From contig JAEXMK010000021.1 of assembly GCA_023444445.1 (NCBI GenBank), forward strand, positions 1-6,933: a DNA stretch of 6,933 bases, given 5' to 3'. Positions 6,549 to 6,933 of this stretch are shown here, in pieces (position 1 is the stretch's first letter; each line of letters opens with the position of its first letter). This DNA comes from Pseudomonadota bacterium (GTDB taxonomy: Bacteria > Pseudomonadota > Alphaproteobacteria > Rhizobiales > Rhizobiaceae). The translations under genes were made by a program, and so were the position numbers. The notes beneath the pieces were generated by a model. That model was given only the letters and a program-made list of their open reading frames with translations. It was not told the origin of the DNA and did no database searches.

Positions 6549-6600
6549 TGCCTCGAATTGCACATATTCGCCTTTAACATAACGTGACATGAGCAGACGC

Positions 6601-6753
6601 ATGGACAAATCGGGAATCCTCTTCGTGGCGCTTTTACTGGTGCTTGTCGCAATCGTTCTCAGCCTGACGTTGTTTGATTCGGGGCAGCAAGTTCCGAATG
6701 TTCCGTCCGGAGAGGGCTCACTGCTGCCTCCTGCAACCGCCCCCGGACAATGA
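6601..6753 (+). CDS. Hypothetical 50-residue membrane microprotein
   Basis: The short ORF encodes a three-residue polar N-terminus (MDK), one long hydrophobic helix (about 6-25, ILFVALLLVLVAIVLSLTLF) and a Pro/Gly-rich tail ending PPATAPGQ. This is a typical single-pass bacterial microprotein, or possibly an uncleaved signal-anchor. Support comes from codon choice with a G/C-rich third position, an uninterrupted frame and a promoter-like element ~75 bp upstream. An in-frame ATG at 6589 would add MSRR and more positive charge. Neither start has a convincing Shine-Dalgarno, which lowers confidence. No function can be assigned. It is followed by ~100 bp before the tRNA, with no clear terminator. 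Confidence 0.6.
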   Translation: MDKSGILFVALLLVLVAIVLSLTLFDSGQQVPNVPSGEGSLLPPATAPGQ

Positions 6754-6811
6754 TCTGTCTGCGGATCAACACAGGGGAAGTGCGGGGCGGGCGTTGCTTG
6801 AAATGGCGGGA

Positions 6812-6839
6812 TTGACGGCCCTTTTCAAACCGCTATAAA
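6812..6839 (+). promoter_or_regulatory. Sigma-70-type promoter of tRNA-Ser
   Basis: TTGACG (6812-6817) and TATAAA (6834-6839) are separated by 16 bases. Each matches five of six consensus positions, so this is a strong promoter, as expected for a stable-RNA gene. Transcription would start near 6846, about 8 bases before the mature tRNA. Confidence 0.75.
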
Positions 6840-6853
6840 GCCTCACCACCGAA

Positions 6854-6933
6854 GGATGGGTGTCCGAGTGGTTTAAGGAACCGGTCTTGAAAACCGGCGT
6901 GCGTGAGAGCGTACCGTGGGTTCGAATCCCACC
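6854..6933 (+). tRNA. tRNA-Ser (anticodon UGA), truncated at the window edge
   Basis: A class II tRNA decoding serine UCA codons. The 5' acceptor strand is GGATGGG (6854-6860). The anticodon stem CCGGT/ACCGG (6881-6885, 6893-6897) encloses the loop CTTGAAA with anticodon TGA at 6888-6890. A long variable arm (about 6898-6914) is diagnostic of Ser/Leu/Tyr tRNAs. The T arm GTGGG-TTCGAAT-CCCAC is complete. The window ends inside the 3' acceptor strand, so about 10 bases and any encoded CCA are not seen. Confidence 0.95.

Noticed and set aside
6751..6768. TGATC/GATCA inverted repeat at the end of the microprotein gene, as a terminator
   Set aside because: Five base pairs without a T run; likely chance.
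1..6933. Search for CRISPR arrays, insertion sequences, toxin-antitoxin pairs or defence genes
   Set aside because: No tandem repeat-spacer pattern, terminal repeats, transposase-like or nuclease-like protein was found; the window appears to be mostly core chromosome.

Overview
The window looks like chromosomal DNA of an alphaproteobacterium, most likely Rhizobiaceae (Agrobacterium/Rhizobium group). This rests on the GyrA sequence, on high-GC coding regions with strong third-position GC, on a D,D-carboxypeptidase ending in a SPOR domain, and on a small-RNA gene resembling the alphaproteobacterial suhB/mmgR class. The genus is inferred from sequence character, not from a database search.

Layout. 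The gyrase A subunit gene (gyrA, complete, TTG start) fills the first 2.8 kb on the + strand. It ends at a strong intrinsic terminator that also reads as a terminator from the other side. Facing it on the - strand are three genes, in transcription order: an orphan single-pass membrane protein (5610 to 4891), a secreted D-alanyl-D-alanine carboxypeptidase with a SPOR domain (4753 to 3278), and an unrecognised 86-residue protein (3194 to 2934). A short region with two interleaved 7-bp inverted repeats lies between the last two.

Divergent from the membrane-protein gene is a two-gene + strand unit: an 87-residue protein with two CxxC pairs (5748-6011) and a 75-residue single-pass membrane protein (6027-6254), 15 bp apart and each with a good ribosome binding site. 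The next ~330 bp hold no protein gene. They contain a compact - strand small RNA (about 6404 to 6325) with its own terminator, then an AT-rich stretch with a CTTGAC promoter-like element inside a palindrome. That stretch precedes a 50-residue membrane microprotein (6601-6753). The window closes with a well-formed sigma-70-type promoter and a tRNA-Ser(UGA) gene cut by the right edge.

Functionally this is mostly core housekeeping DNA: topology control, cell-wall maturation at the septum, and translation, interspersed with small, poorly characterised genes. I see no transposase, integrase, CRISPR array, toxin-antitoxin pair or defence cassette, and no convincing sign of a novel multi-gene system. 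The small RNA is the most rewarding element. The interleaved repeats and the cluster of membrane/zinc microproteins come next.
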